A stretch of DNA of 64,000 bases. It comes from Paenibacillus thalictri. GTDB taxonomy: Bacteria; Bacillota; Bacilli; Paenibacillales; NBRC-103111. Below the pieces are notes generated by a model that was not told the origin of the DNA, ran no database searches, and saw only the letters and a list, made by a program, of their open reading frames with translations. The stretch covers positions 186,001 to 250,000 of the forward strand of contig NZ_SIRE01000008.1 in NCBI RefSeq assembly GCF_004307995.1, in the 5' to 3' direction. How positions within the stretch are numbered: position 1 is the stretch's first letter; the number at the start of each line of letters is the position of its first letter. A program made the position numbers and the translations under genes. Shown one piece after another: positions 53,091 through 62,469 of the stretch.

Positions 53091-54458
53091 ATGAAGTTGT
53101 TATTACGAGTTGTTGTTTTTGCATTGACGTTTGTTATCCTATTCGGAGGGGTGGGTGCGTTTGGGTATATTCGCTCCAATCATGCCTATTGGCTTCCCGC
53201 TCGACAAACACCGGTGCCTGCCTTACAAGATGTGAGTATTCCTGAATATGATCCGAAAAAACCAACGGTAGCCGTCCTTTTATCCGATCCGACGACAGAA
53301 GTGTTTGATTTTATCGTTCCGTATGAAATGTTCGCGATGACGGAGTCTTATAACGTATACGCAGTTGCCGCGAACAAAAATGTGAAGACGCTCTCCGGCG
53401 GTTTGGATCTGATGCCGCATTATTCGTTTGACGAGCTGGATCGATTATTGGGCAAAAGTCCCGACCTTATTGTGATCCCGGCCATGCCGATGGTTGACGA
53501 AGCAAAGTACCAACCAATCCGCGAATGGATACAAAAACATGCCGATACGAAGCTGCTGAGCATTTGCGCCGGAGCTATGAATTTGGCCGATACAGGTTTA
53601 TTAAAAGGGAAAGCAGCTACTACCGACTGGAAAAGCTTTGATTATCATGAAGTCGATAAGTATCCTGAAACAACATGGAGAAGGGACGTGCGTTATGTCG
53701 CAGACGGTAACATCGTCGCTTCAGCAGCCCTTACTTCGGGTATCGATGCCGTGCTCTATGTAATCTCACAGCAATTAGGCGAACCTATGGCCGAGAGCAT
53801 AGCGACAAAGATGAACTACCCTTTCTATCAATTTGTAAAAAATCCGAAAATAGATCCTTATTATGTGGATCGCACCGAATGGATCTTTACGTTAAACCAG
53901 GCGTTCCAATGGAACAAAAAAAGCGCAGGGGTATTGTTGTATAACGGGATGGATGACGGAGCGCTCACAACCATTTTTGATACCTATGCCGCTTCCGCAA
54001 CAACCAAGGTGTACACCGTCTCGGACGCCAAGCAGCCTATCGTTACGAAGTATCATCTTAATCTTGTCACCCGGTATCAAATGGCTAATGTACCAAAGCT
54101 GGACCGAATGTTTGTTCCGGGGGTGGAGGCCGAATCTTGGGCTGCGGAAGATCTCAAACAGTGGAATGCAAAGGGAAAAAACGCGGCGCCTGAGTTTATT
54201 CACAGCGGCTCGGCTGGAAGATTTATTTTTGACGCTCCGCTTGAAGATTTGGCCAGACAGGAGGACATCCTCACCGCAAAATATGGCGCCAAGCGATTGG
54301 AATACCGTGCGACCCATCTAAACTTCGCAGGCAAACCGTTTTCCTATGAAGCTTTTGGTATACCCGTATTGCTTAGTTTAGCGGCACTGTTAACCGCTTG
54401 TTATATTGACAGACGATTCATCGTAAAATGGAGCAGAGGCCGCCGTCAACCGTTATGA
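53091..54458 (+). CDS. Membrane-anchored tandem DJ-1/PfpI-like protein
   Basis: This 455-residue protein has membrane segments at about 5-25 and 420-440, with basic residues at the far C-terminus, so the bulk should be outside the membrane. Residues 50-235 form a DJ-1/PfpI (GATase-1-like) domain with nucleophile Cys162 in LLSICAGAMNLAD, and FDFIVPYEMF, as in AraC-type regulators' N-domains. Residues 255-410 look like a second such domain (VLLYNGMDDGALTTIFDTY) lacking the cysteine. AGAGGAGA precedes the ATG. The CsoR/CstR-like operators point to stress from copper, sulfur species or aldehydes; function is unproven. Confidence 0.78.
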   Translation: MKLLLRVVVFALTFVILFGGVGAFGYIRSNHAYWLPARQTPVPALQDVSIPEYDPKKPTVAVLLSDPTTEVFDFIVPYEMFAMTESYNVYAVAANKNVKTLSGGLDLMPHYSFDELDRLLGKSPDLIVIPAMPMVDEAKYQPIREWIQKHADTKLLSICAGAMNLADTGLLKGKAATTDWKSFDYHEVDKYPETTWRRDVRYVADGNIVASAALTSGIDAVLYVISQQLGEPMAESIATKMNYPFYQFVKNPKIDPYYVDRTEWIFTLNQAFQWNKKSAGVLLYNGMDDGALTTIFDTYAASATTKVYTVSDAKQPIVTKYHLNLVTRYQMANVPKLDRMFVPGVEAESWAAEDLKQWNAKGKNAAPEFIHSGSAGRFIFDAPLEDLARQEDILTAKYGAKRLEYRATHLNFAGKPFSYEAFGIPVLLSLAALLTACYIDRRFIVKWSRGRRQPL

Positions 54459-54487
54459 TGACGTTCATAAGTGGAAATAGGAACAGC

Positions 54488-54531
54488 AACAACGGCAGTT
54501 TCGGGAAATGAACCGGCTGCCGTTGTTTTAT
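54488..54531 (+). terminator. Terminator after the DJ-1-like gene
   Basis: AACAACGGCAG (54488-54498) pairs with CTGCCGTTGTT (54517-54527), followed by TTTAT. Confidence 0.8.
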
Positions 54532-54582
54532 ATCGGCGGACCTGATCTTCCGATTTGCATCCGTGTGATGATCCATGTGATG

Positions 54583-54671
54583 TGAAACTGCTAATAAATG
54601 TGCAAGTCCGGCAAAGATTTTTGCATGTTGCTTTTCTTGTTTTAATAATACAATGAAGTCGTGTTCAGGAT
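54583..54671 (+). promoter_or_regulatory. Duplicated regulated promoter block, copy 1
   Basis: This 89-base block differs from 59146-59234 at nine positions by my count and needs no gap. It holds two direct half-sites 21 bases apart, TGTGCAAGT (54599-54607) and TTTGCATGT (54620-54628), and a -10 TACAAT (54649-54654) without a good -35. That is the layout of a promoter activated by an AraC-type protein. It ends 37 bases before the Gfo/Idh start. Confidence 0.85.
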
Positions 54672-54707
54672 AGGAGTGAACAACAAGCTTATAAAACGGA
54701 GGGAAAT

Positions 54708-55709
54708 ATGGACAACAAACTGCGGATCGGGATCGTCGGCTGCGGCCGGCACATGTTTGAATTTTTATATAATTGTTTGCGATGGGCTCACCCGGTGTCC
54801 GTCGTAGCGGCATGCGATATCGACGAGAAACGTTTGGACAAGTTTACGGGGCATTACAATATCCCTACACGTTATACCGATTTTAACGACATGTTCGAAA
54901 AAGAATCGCTGGACGCCATTCTTTGCGTGATTAACCCGGCTATGCATTATGAGGTGTGTAAAGCCGCCATGCTTGCAGGCATCGATGTATTCGTGGAAAA
55001 AACACCGTGCGTCAGCACTACGCAAGCTGAAGAGCTGCTGCAAATCCAACGGCAGACAGGCAAAACCACGATGGTCGGCTTCAACCGCAGGTTTACCACC
55101 TCTTACGTCATGGCCAAGCAAATTTCCGAATCTCCCGAATTTGGCGGGGTTCATATGTTTCAATCGCAGTTTAACGCTTCTCCGTATAAATCGGATGCCG
55201 ATTTTAAGCTGAGCCATATTATTCATCATTTTGATTTGGCGCGGTTTATGCTGGGGGAAATTAAACTGACGCATGCGCAGCGGGTCATCTTGGACGATAC
55301 GATCGGCCATACGCAGGTCGGCTACACCATTTCGTTTCAAACGGAGCAAGGGACAATCGGGTCGATCCAATCCGGCTCGCTGCTTGATGAAATGTATCCG
55401 ATGGAGCGGCTGGAGCTGCTTGGCAATAAACAAAACATCGTTGTCGAAAATATAAGAAATTTCGTGTATAACCGTCCCCCTGGAACAAGGAGAGAGCAGT
55501 TCCGCCCGTACAACATGGTTGAAGGCGGGGATGCGCTGGTATGGAACTCCAGCCTGGGACTGTATCCCCGCTTTTCTTATTACGGATACGAAGATGAAAT
55601 CTTTTATTTCATCGATTGTTTGACCCACGGCCGGAAGCCGGAGCCGAATTTTGAAGATACGATTCATACGATGCGGCTGCTGGACGATTTGGACGCGCTG
55701 CTGCAGTAA
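54708..55709 (+). CDS. Gfo/Idh/MocA family oxidoreductase
   Basis: This 333-residue protein has the Rossmann start IGIVGCGRHMFEF and the signature Lys in VEKTPCVST, with Thr in place of the usual Pro-adjacent residue order EKP. The catalytic histidines are in LSHIIHHFDLARF. It is the only gene under the first copy of the duplicated promoter and meets the kinase gene tail to tail with 10 bases between. With the amidohydrolase and aldo/keto reductase downstream it probably works on the compound imported by the ABC operon at 59,272-62,456. Confidence 0.9.
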   Translation: MDNKLRIGIVGCGRHMFEFLYNCLRWAHPVSVVAACDIDEKRLDKFTGHYNIPTRYTDFNDMFEKESLDAILCVINPAMHYEVCKAAMLAGIDVFVEKTPCVSTTQAEELLQIQRQTGKTTMVGFNRRFTTSYVMAKQISESPEFGGVHMFQSQFNASPYKSDADFKLSHIIHHFDLARFMLGEIKLTHAQRVILDDTIGHTQVGYTISFQTEQGTIGSIQSGSLLDEMYPMERLELLGNKQNIVVENIRNFVYNRPPGTRREQFRPYNMVEGGDALVWNSSLGLYPRFSYYGYEDEIFYFIDCLTHGRKPEPNFEDTIHTMRLLDDLDALLQ

Positions 55710-55719
55710 ACATGTGCCG

Positions 55720-57501
55720 TCAGTTCGCGGCGAAACGGTGAAGCGGGAGGGTGACTGTCACTTCGGTTCCGCCGCCTGCGGCGGCAGCGTAGGTCAGCCG
55801 GTAATCATCGTTATAAGATAACCGGATGCGCTCCCTGACGTTTTTGATGCCAAAGCCCCCTTTGCCCGTTGAAATCAACGTATCTTGATTTAATTGCTGC
55901 AGTTTTTGCGCGGGCATCCCTATACCGTTGTCATACACGAGGAATTGGAGCGATTCCTCGATTTTTTGTATACGAATGGCGATGTACCCTCGATATTCGA
56001 CATGACGTATGCCGTGGGTGATCGCGTTTTCGACTAGCGGCTGGAGCAGCAGCTTCAAGATCAGGCAAGCTTCAAGTCCTTCCTCCAGCTCGATATGGTA
56101 GTCGAATTTTTCATTGTACTTCATTTTTTCAATCGCCAAATAGCTGTTAATATGTTCAAGCTCTTCGTCTACCCGGATCACAGATGCGCCGTTACTTAAC
56201 GAAATACGGTAGAAGGCACCAAGCGATTTAGCCAACTTGTAAATATCATCGGTACGCTGCAATTTGGCCAAACCGCAGAACGATTCCAATGTATTGTACA
56301 GGAAATGCGGCTTAATTTGCGACATCAGCAATTCCAGCTCCAGATTGCGCTGTCTCGCCGCCGCTTGTTTAATTTCTTCCGTATAGTCGGCAAGACGTTC
56401 CATAATTTTGACGAATGTGCGGCTGAACAACCCGATTTCATGCGGCGCTTTCATCAGCGCATGGATATCGCCGGGCAAGCTCCATTCCGATTTTTTATCG
56501 AAGTTGAGCGCTTGCAGCATATGAGTAAGTGTTTTGACAGGCCTCAGCATCCGCGACGAAATAGCGACCGAAAGGGCGATAATGATCGTGCCGGCTACTC
56601 CGATATAAATGCTCATAAACTCCAGCACCTTGCGGCTATTTTGGTTTATTTCCATCGTTGGGACTGCATTGATAATATACCAGTCTTTATAATGCGATCG
56701 GTATTTGGATACATGGTAAGACTTATCTTCCAGAGTGACTTCATGTTCGTCCCCGCTGACGCCGGAAGCCGTGTCGTCAAACTGCCGCATGACCGCGCCA
56801 ATATCGGTGGTGTCCGTACCGAAAATAAGCTGGCCGTCCCCGGTAAATACATAAAACTTCCGATCCCCGGTCACGTTGTTCGTCAAAATCCGGAACAGGT
56901 GATTAAGCTCTATATTGATCTGCAGCACGCCGGACTTTTCCATCGAAGAGTTGTCGTAAAAATTCATATAGACCGTTAAAAAACGCGGCTTCCTTGGCGG
57001 ATCGCTTGGTGATCTTGTCGGAACCCAATATTGGGTAAGCGCTGGAAGCCGGCTGATTGTATCAAACTGCGGCAGAGCGGCCAGCGAGGATTCCGCTTTT
57101 TTTCCCTGAATGCCGTATTGCAGCGCCGTTTGATCGTCTTTGTACACATAAACCGAGTCGATATAAGGGATCGTCGATAAAATATTGCGCATATACAAAT
57201 AACTGCTGATCTGGTTGTCCACATATTGCGGATGCGCGAAATTCGGAAACGAGCTGACCAGCATGCTGATTTCATTGTTGGCGTACATGCCTTTGGCCAA
57301 TCTTTCGATATCCTCGTGCATTAAATTGATATCGCGGTCGAGCACTTCGGTTGTATAATTGATCGATTGCCTCGTTTCCTTCAGCAGCAGGTCCGACACG
57401 ATATTATAGGTGCCGCTGGCGAGAGTGAGCAGGGAGACCAGCACGATAGCGACCAGAACCAGGTGGATACGGAACAGGAGTGAGTGGAATAATCTTTTCA
57501 T
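55720..57501 (-). CDS. Sensor histidine kinase, YesM family (second pair)
   Basis: This 593-residue protein has an N-terminal membrane segment, an extracytoplasmic sensor of about 250 residues with a dCache-like look (TVYMNFYDNSS, VLQINIELNHLFRI), a second membrane segment and a HAMP-like region. The phosphoacceptor motif is SQIKPHFLYNTLES, followed by LVENAITHG and DNGIGMPA, then GGFGIKNVRERI. The start overlaps the regulator's stop by four bases (ATGA). It is transcribed away from the SBP operon that its regulator probably controls. Confidence 0.93.
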   Translation of the reverse strand: MKRLFHSLLFRIHLVLVAIVLVSLLTLASGTYNIVSDLLLKETRQSINYTTEVLDRDINLMHEDIERLAKGMYANNEISMLVSSFPNFAHPQYVDNQISSYLYMRNILSTIPYIDSVYVYKDDQTALQYGIQGKKAESSLAALPQFDTISRLPALTQYWVPTRSPSDPPRKPRFLTVYMNFYDNSSMEKSGVLQINIELNHLFRILTNNVTGDRKFYVFTGDGQLIFGTDTTDIGAVMRQFDDTASGVSGDEHEVTLEDKSYHVSKYRSHYKDWYIINAVPTMEINQNSRKVLEFMSIYIGVAGTIIIALSVAISSRMLRPVKTLTHMLQALNFDKKSEWSLPGDIHALMKAPHEIGLFSRTFVKIMERLADYTEEIKQAAARQRNLELELLMSQIKPHFLYNTLESFCGLAKLQRTDDIYKLAKSLGAFYRISLSNGASVIRVDEELEHINSYLAIEKMKYNEKFDYHIELEEGLEACLILKLLLQPLVENAITHGIRHVEYRGYIAIRIQKIEESLQFLVYDNGIGMPAQKLQQLNQDTLISTGKGGFGIKNVRERIRLSYNDDYRLTYAAAAGGGTEVTVTLPLHRFAAN

Positions 57502-59063
57502 TTGACCCTCTTATAGTCGGAGAACGACACCTGGAACGTCTTTTTAAAACATTTGCTGAAATAGACCGGATCCCGGTAGCCGACTTTCTCGGCAATTTCG
57601 TGAAGCTTCAAATCATACTCGTTCATCAAATGCACCGCTTTATTCATTCTTAACGTATTGATGTATTCGTTGAGTCCGACACCTTGCACTTTTTTGAACC
57701 GGTGGCTTAAATAAGAGGCGGAAACAAACAGCTTGTGCGACAACTGCTCCACGGTCAGGTCCGGATCGTCCAGCGACTCGAGGATTAAATATTTGGACTG
57801 CTGGATCAGCTCGTCTTTTTTCGTGCCATACTCCTGATAATAATCGACGGACAGCTCTGTGATGAGGGTAATGACCAGCTTGGCAAGCTCCTCAAGTGTT
57901 TCCGTCTGCCGCACCACTTCGAGCTTCAGCGATTTTTGCGCCAGCTTGTGTGCCTCCATACCGAGGATTTCACTGGCAAACCAATAAGCGGCTTCTTTAG
58001 TATACATCCGTTCATCCGCAAGCACGGCAAAATAATCTTTGAGAAGCGAACGCAATTCGGCAGTTTGCCCGGAACGAATCATAAAGGACAACTTCTCTTT
58101 CGGAACGGATACATAGCGGATTTCGGAATCCTGCGGGTAGAAGGGCTCCTCTGCTTGAACAATGCTCCCGTGCCCGCGGAAAAACTTGCGTGACAACGCG
58201 TTTGCCGCCGCTTGATACAATGCGGGGACAGAGCCGTAACCTGCGGATGCCGGGCTAATTCCCGCCGACAGCGGAAGCGATGTCAGCTCCTTCACTTGTG
58301 CCGCCCAATCTTGAATCGTTCCGGGTAAAAGAGGATCGATCGCATATGCGGAGCCGACGATAAAGGCCATTTTACCGGGTTCGGTTACGGAAGCGGCATG
58401 CCAAGGGAGACCGGACTCGCTCAGGAGCTTCTTGCCCAGCTCTAACATGCGTGTGATGGTTTGTCCGTTAGCTTCGTCATCTCCGGCGATGGAAGCCGGC
58501 AGTTCAGCCACGATGCACTGCATATGATCGGCAGGCAGGGTGATTTTGTACTCATCAAGCGCTGCCGCAACCTGGTCGGGCTGCAGTTGGCCCTTCAGCC
58601 ATTGTTTGACTAGTCCGCTAAAACGACTGGCCTGCCATTCCGATTCCGTTTCGCTCCAGCGGTCGAGTTTGACCCGCATTTCCGCCCGGGCCGCAATTTC
58701 GCCTTTGACCCGCAGCACCGTTTCCAGCAAAGCTTCATCGTTGATAGGTTTCAATAAATAATCAAAGACTTTATAGGTCAATGCCTGCCGGGCAAATTCA
58801 AAATCGTTGTAGCCGGATACGATAATCGTACAAATATGGGGATGGAGGGTATGCAGTTGTTTGGCAACCTCAAGCCCGCTCATGATCGGCATATTGATGT
58901 CGACGATGACAAGATCCGGGCACGTATCGGCAGCCAGGCGCAATACCTGCTTGCCATTCTCCGCTTCTCCGGTTATCCGATAACCATGAAGGTTCCAATC
59001 CAGTGCATTTTTCAGCATTTCTCTAACGAAATACTCGTCGTCTGCAATGAGTACTTTCAGCAT
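57498..59063 (-). CDS. AraC-type response regulator, YesN family (second pair)
   Basis: From the ATG eight bases after GGAGGAGG the protein has 521 residues. The receiver domain has DDE, phospho-acceptor Asp55 in IVDINMPIMSG and Lys in YLLKPIND. The C-terminal AraC domain has VSASYLSHRFKKVQG and EIAEKVGYRDPVYFSKCFKK. An upstream in-frame ATG ten codons earlier would overlap the ribosome site. Two near-identical promoter blocks, before 54,708 and 59,272, are its likely binding targets. Confidence 0.93.
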   Translation of the reverse strand: MLKVLIADDEYFVREMLKNALDWNLHGYRITGEAENGKQVLRLAADTCPDLVIVDINMPIMSGLEVAKQLHTLHPHICTIIVSGYNDFEFARQALTYKVFDYLLKPINDEALLETVLRVKGEIAARAEMRVKLDRWSETESEWQASRFSGLVKQWLKGQLQPDQVAAALDEYKITLPADHMQCIVAELPASIAGDDEANGQTITRMLELGKKLLSESGLPWHAASVTEPGKMAFIVGSAYAIDPLLPGTIQDWAAQVKELTSLPLSAGISPASAGYGSVPALYQAAANALSRKFFRGHGSIVQAEEPFYPQDSEIRYVSVPKEKLSFMIRSGQTAELRSLLKDYFAVLADERMYTKEAAYWFASEILGMEAHKLAQKSLKLEVVRQTETLEELAKLVITLITELSVDYYQEYGTKKDELIQQSKYLILESLDDPDLTVEQLSHKLFVSASYLSHRFKKVQGVGLNEYINTLRMNKAVHLMNEYDLKLHEIAEKVGYRDPVYFSKCFKKTFQVSFSDYKRVK

Positions 59064-59145
59064 TTTGTGTCCTCCTCCGTATCGTTGCTTCATTACTATA
59101 GTAAACGTTGGAGTCCGGAACTTACAAGCCGATTTTGCATCTATT

Positions 59146-59234
59146 TGAAACTGCTAATAAATGTACAAGTTGGGCAAAGATTTTTGCATGTTGCTTTTCC
59201 GCTTTTAATACTACAATGAAATCATGTTCAGGAT
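59146..59234 (+). promoter_or_regulatory. Duplicated regulated promoter block, copy 2
   Basis: This block carries the same elements as copy 1: half-sites TGTACAAGT (59162-59170) and TTTGCATGT (59183-59191) 21 bases apart, and TACAAT at 59212-59217. It ends 38 bases before the binding-protein start, matching the 37 bases in copy 1. It also lies in the divergent gap facing the regulator gene. Confidence 0.85.
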
Positions 59235-59271
59235 GGATATGGACAAACAGATGAAAAGGGAGGATAACAAG

Positions 59272-60609
59272 TTGAAGAAAATAGTTTCGATGGTCATTAT
59301 GTTCAGCATGGTATTTGCCATTGCAGCCGCTTGCGGCGGCCAAAGTGCGGTACCGCCGTCCAAAGGGGAAAACTCGGCAGGAAACGCCAAAACGGCGGAG
59401 GGCAAAAAAGTAACGATCCGTTTTGCCACAAACTATGTGGCTAACCAGCCGATGGGTCCGATGCAGCAGCAAATTATCGATCAATTCAAGAAGGATTACC
59501 CTAATGTGACCATCGCTATGGAGGAGTCGGCCGGCAACGATCTTCAAACGAAGATCAAAATGGATGCGGTCAGCGACAGGATTCCCGATGTGTTTAACTA
59601 CTGGCGGATGGACCCGGTGTTCGGACTCGACAGCATCGCCAAATCCGGTCAATTGGCCGACCTGAGCGATTGGGTGAAGACGGACCCGGCGTTTAAAGAT
59701 TTGTTTGACGACGATTTTTGGAAAACGGCTTCGCTTGACGGCAAAACGTACGGTGTACCGATCGTGATGTATTTCATGCAAATGTTCGTTAACAAGGCGA
59801 TCTTGGACAAAGAGGGCATCCCCGTACCGCAGTCGTTCGACGATCTGCTCGCAGCGACCAAAACGCTCAAAGCAAAAGGTTATGTGCCGTGGGGGATCAA
59901 TACGCAGGCCGACAGCTTGGCTAACCGGCTGTACAATTACGTCATGAACGGGATGCTGACCAACGAAAGAGCGCTGAAAATGCATTCCGGACAAGAATCG
60001 ATGAACGTGCCTGAAGTAGTCAAAGCGCTTACGCTGCTTAAGGAGCTTGTGGTCGGCAATATTCCGGAGGATGCGGTAGCGCTGAGTACGGATGCGGTGA
60101 TCTCGAAATATATCAATACCGAAAAATCGGCGTTGTTTGAGAGCGGGTCGTTTTCCACGCCGCTGATCAAGCAGGAAATCCAGGACAAGATGGTTGCCAT
60201 TGAGTTTCCGCTGATCCCGGGAGGCGCGCAAAAAACAAAAACGATCGAAAAAGATTTGACCAATTTGTATTATGTCAGCGCCAAGGCTTGGAACGATACG
60301 GATAAACGGCCTCTCATTCAAGAATTGCTGAAAAGACTGACCTCCAGAGATGCCGGCAAGCTGTATGTCGAGAAGGCCGGGCAAAATGTGCCGATGAAAG
60401 GCGTTCAAATCGACCCGACCAAGGTGGGCAGACTTGCTTTTGACGCGCAGAAGATAGCGGCAACCATGCCTGCGAACAAATGGCTTAACGCTGTGATGAA
60501 ACCCGATCAAAGGACGAAATTTGAATCGAAGATGGGCGCCTTTTACGGCGGGCAATATACGCCGGAGAAAATGGCGGAAGAACTGAACGCCATCTTTTAC
60601 AGCAAATAA
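59272..60609 (+). CDS. Extracellular sugar-binding lipoprotein, family 1
   Basis: The start is a TTG eight bases after GGGAGG; an in-frame ATG at 59224 falls inside the promoter block and was rejected. The 445-residue precursor has lipobox AAAC with Cys21. The mature domain is a family 1 binding protein (PDVFNYWRMDPVFGL, KTYGVPIVMYFMQMFVNK, YVPWGINTQADS). It is first in an operon with two permeases, an amidohydrolase and an aldo/keto reductase. The local YesM/YesN pair should control it. Confidence 0.92.
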   Translation: MKKIVSMVIMFSMVFAIAAACGGQSAVPPSKGENSAGNAKTAEGKKVTIRFATNYVANQPMGPMQQQIIDQFKKDYPNVTIAMEESAGNDLQTKIKMDAVSDRIPDVFNYWRMDPVFGLDSIAKSGQLADLSDWVKTDPAFKDLFDDDFWKTASLDGKTYGVPIVMYFMQMFVNKAILDKEGIPVPQSFDDLLAATKTLKAKGYVPWGINTQADSLANRLYNYVMNGMLTNERALKMHSGQESMNVPEVVKALTLLKELVVGNIPEDAVALSTDAVISKYINTEKSALFESGSFSTPLIKQEIQDKMVAIEFPLIPGGAQKTKTIEKDLTNLYYVSAKAWNDTDKRPLIQELLKRLTSRDAGKLYVEKAGQNVPMKGVQIDPTKVGRLAFDAQKIAATMPANKWLNAVMKPDQRTKFESKMGAFYGGQYTPEKMAEELNAIFYSK

Positions 60610-60634
60610 ATAGTCAGAAATAATAGCCGGGCCT

Positions 60635-60682
60635 GCGGGCAAATTGCCGCTTGATCGAAAGCCGCCATTTGCCCGCTTTTCA
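60635..60682 (+). terminator. Intra-operon hairpin between binding protein and permeases
   Basis: GCGGGCAAAT (60635-60644) pairs perfectly with ATTTGCCCGC (60667-60676), followed by TTTTCATT. It is likely a leaky terminator or RNase barrier that keeps binding-protein mRNA in excess over permease mRNA. Confidence 0.75.
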
Positions 60683-60708
60683 TTCGGCTGACGGAGGTGA
60701 GCGGGGAG

Positions 60709-61581
60709 TTGGGCATACTTGCATTTCGGAAATCGGTCCTGTTGTTTATTCTCCCGAGTTTGTTGATTTACGGGTTGTTTTTTATCGTTCCGTTTGCAGA
60801 AACGTTTTACTACAGCTTTTTCGACTGGAATGGGATCGGAGAGAAGACGTTTCTAGGTTTAAAAAACTATATGGATTTAAGCCGGGATCCGTTGTTTCTG
60901 AACGGCTTTTGGCGGGTGCTGATGTGGGCGCTGCTGGCTATCATCATCAAAGATGGCATCGCATTGGTGTTAGCCAGCGTATTGCGCAAACCGATAAAAG
61001 GCTCCAAATGGTTTACAACCCTGTATTTTTTGCCGGTTGTCATCTCGACCGCAGCGATCGGGCTGATGTTTTCCTTGATGTACGACAAGGATATCGGTTT
61101 GCTGAATATGTTTCTTAAATGGATTGGGCTTGGCGAATGGTCAAGAAGCTGGCTTGCCGATGAGCATACGGCATTTTTTGCGGTGATTGCCGCTCCGATT
61201 TGGCATACGATCGGTTATTTTTTCATCATTCTTCTGGCTGGCATGCAAAATATTCCGGAGGATGTGTACGAAGCTTCTACAATCGACGGCGCCGGGGCTT
61301 GGACCCAGTTTTGGCGCATTACGGTGCCGCTCATCTGGCCGATATTGCAAATCTGCATGATCTTGTCGATAACCGGGGCGATGAAAAGCTTCGATTACGT
61401 ATTTATTATGACAAAAGGCGGTCCCGGCAACGCAACCCAGGTTCCTGCAACCTACATGTATGAAACCGTATTTGTCGGCATGAAATACGGTTACGGAACA
61501 GCCATCGCCATATCGATCTTTTTGTTCAGCTTGTTGGTTACCATGCTGTTCCGGACGCTGACGACACCAAAGGATTCTTAA
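60709..61581 (+). CDS. ABC sugar-type permease, MalF/UgpA-like
   Basis: A TTG nine bases after GGAGGTGA gives 290 residues; the alternative GTG at 60697 overlaps that ribosome site. Six membrane segments and an EAA loop (VYEASTIDGAGAWTQFWRIT) identify the permease. It is the first membrane subunit of the third importer in the window. Confidence 0.92.
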   Translation: MGILAFRKSVLLFILPSLLIYGLFFIVPFAETFYYSFFDWNGIGEKTFLGLKNYMDLSRDPLFLNGFWRVLMWALLAIIIKDGIALVLASVLRKPIKGSKWFTTLYFLPVVISTAAIGLMFSLMYDKDIGLLNMFLKWIGLGEWSRSWLADEHTAFFAVIAAPIWHTIGYFFIILLAGMQNIPEDVYEASTIDGAGAWTQFWRITVPLIWPILQICMILSITGAMKSFDYVFIMTKGGPGNATQVPATYMYETVFVGMKYGYGTAIAISIFLFSLLVTMLFRTLTTPKDS

Positions 61582-61601
61582 TCATAAAGGGAGACGGGAG
61601 C

Positions 61602-62456
61602 ATGACTAACAATGTAAAAGGGAATGCCGGGATCGCGGGCAAAATCGGCACTGTCCTTAAGTATGCGGGCTTGATCGCTTATGCGTTGACAACGCTGTTT
61701 CCGCTGCTGTGGATTTTCAGCATATCGTTCCGCGACAACGACCAGATTTTTACAAGCATAAGGCTGATCCCGGAATCGTTTCAATTAACGAACTATAAGC
61801 AGGTAATCATGGGCAGCAACATTCCGCTGGCGTTTTGGAATTCCGTGAGCATCACTGCGGTTTCCATTGTGCTTTTGCTGTTCTGCGCACTGACGTTGTC
61901 GTTTGCGGTGTCCCGTTTCCGGTTTAAAGGGGCGACGGCGGTGTATTTGTTTTTTTCCGCCGCCGTGATGGTGCCGACCGTGACCATTTTGCCGATGACG
62001 TTTAAGTTGTTTAACGACCTGCACATATTTGGCATGAAATATTCAATTGTGTTTGCATACGTGATCTCCGAGCTGCCGATTGCGATATTTCTGATGGTGA
62101 TGTTTATGAAATCGATCCCGCAGGAGCTCGACGAAGCTTCCGTCATCGACGGGTGCAGCATTTGGCAGCTGTTTTGGCGGGTGATTTTGCCGCTCAGCCG
62201 CAACGGGATCGTGACGATTACGATTCTTGCTTTTGTCGCCTTCTGGAACGAATATTTGACGGCGTTGGTGATGCTTCCGGACCGCGCCAACCGGACGTTA
62301 TCCGTCGCTTTATCGTTTACGAAAGATGAAAACAGCGTGAAGTATGGATTGATGGCGGCATCTGTAATGATCGCGGTGATTCCAATGATATTGTTTTACG
62401 CTTTGGTCAAAAACCAGCTGGTGAAAGGCATGGCTCTAGGGGCCGTCAAAGGGTGA
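61602..62456 (+). CDS. ABC sugar-type permease, MalG/UgpE-like
   Basis: This 284-residue protein has a short polar N-terminus, six membrane segments and the EAA loop LDEASVIDGCSIWQLFWRVI. GGGAG precedes the ATG, 20 bases after the partner permease. The importer again lacks a local ATPase. Confidence 0.92.
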   Translation: MTNNVKGNAGIAGKIGTVLKYAGLIAYALTTLFPLLWIFSISFRDNDQIFTSIRLIPESFQLTNYKQVIMGSNIPLAFWNSVSITAVSIVLLLFCALTLSFAVSRFRFKGATAVYLFFSAAVMVPTVTILPMTFKLFNDLHIFGMKYSIVFAYVISELPIAIFLMVMFMKSIPQELDEASVIDGCSIWQLFWRVILPLSRNGIVTITILAFVAFWNEYLTALVMLPDRANRTLSVALSFTKDENSVKYGLMAASVMIAVIPMILFYALVKNQLVKGMALGAVKG

Positions 62457-62469
62457 GGAGGTTTGCGAA

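Noticed and set aside
59122..60642. 506-codon frame on the reverse strand
   Set aside because: It is antisense to the binding-protein gene at 59,272 and covers the promoter block; the composition is that of a shadow frame.
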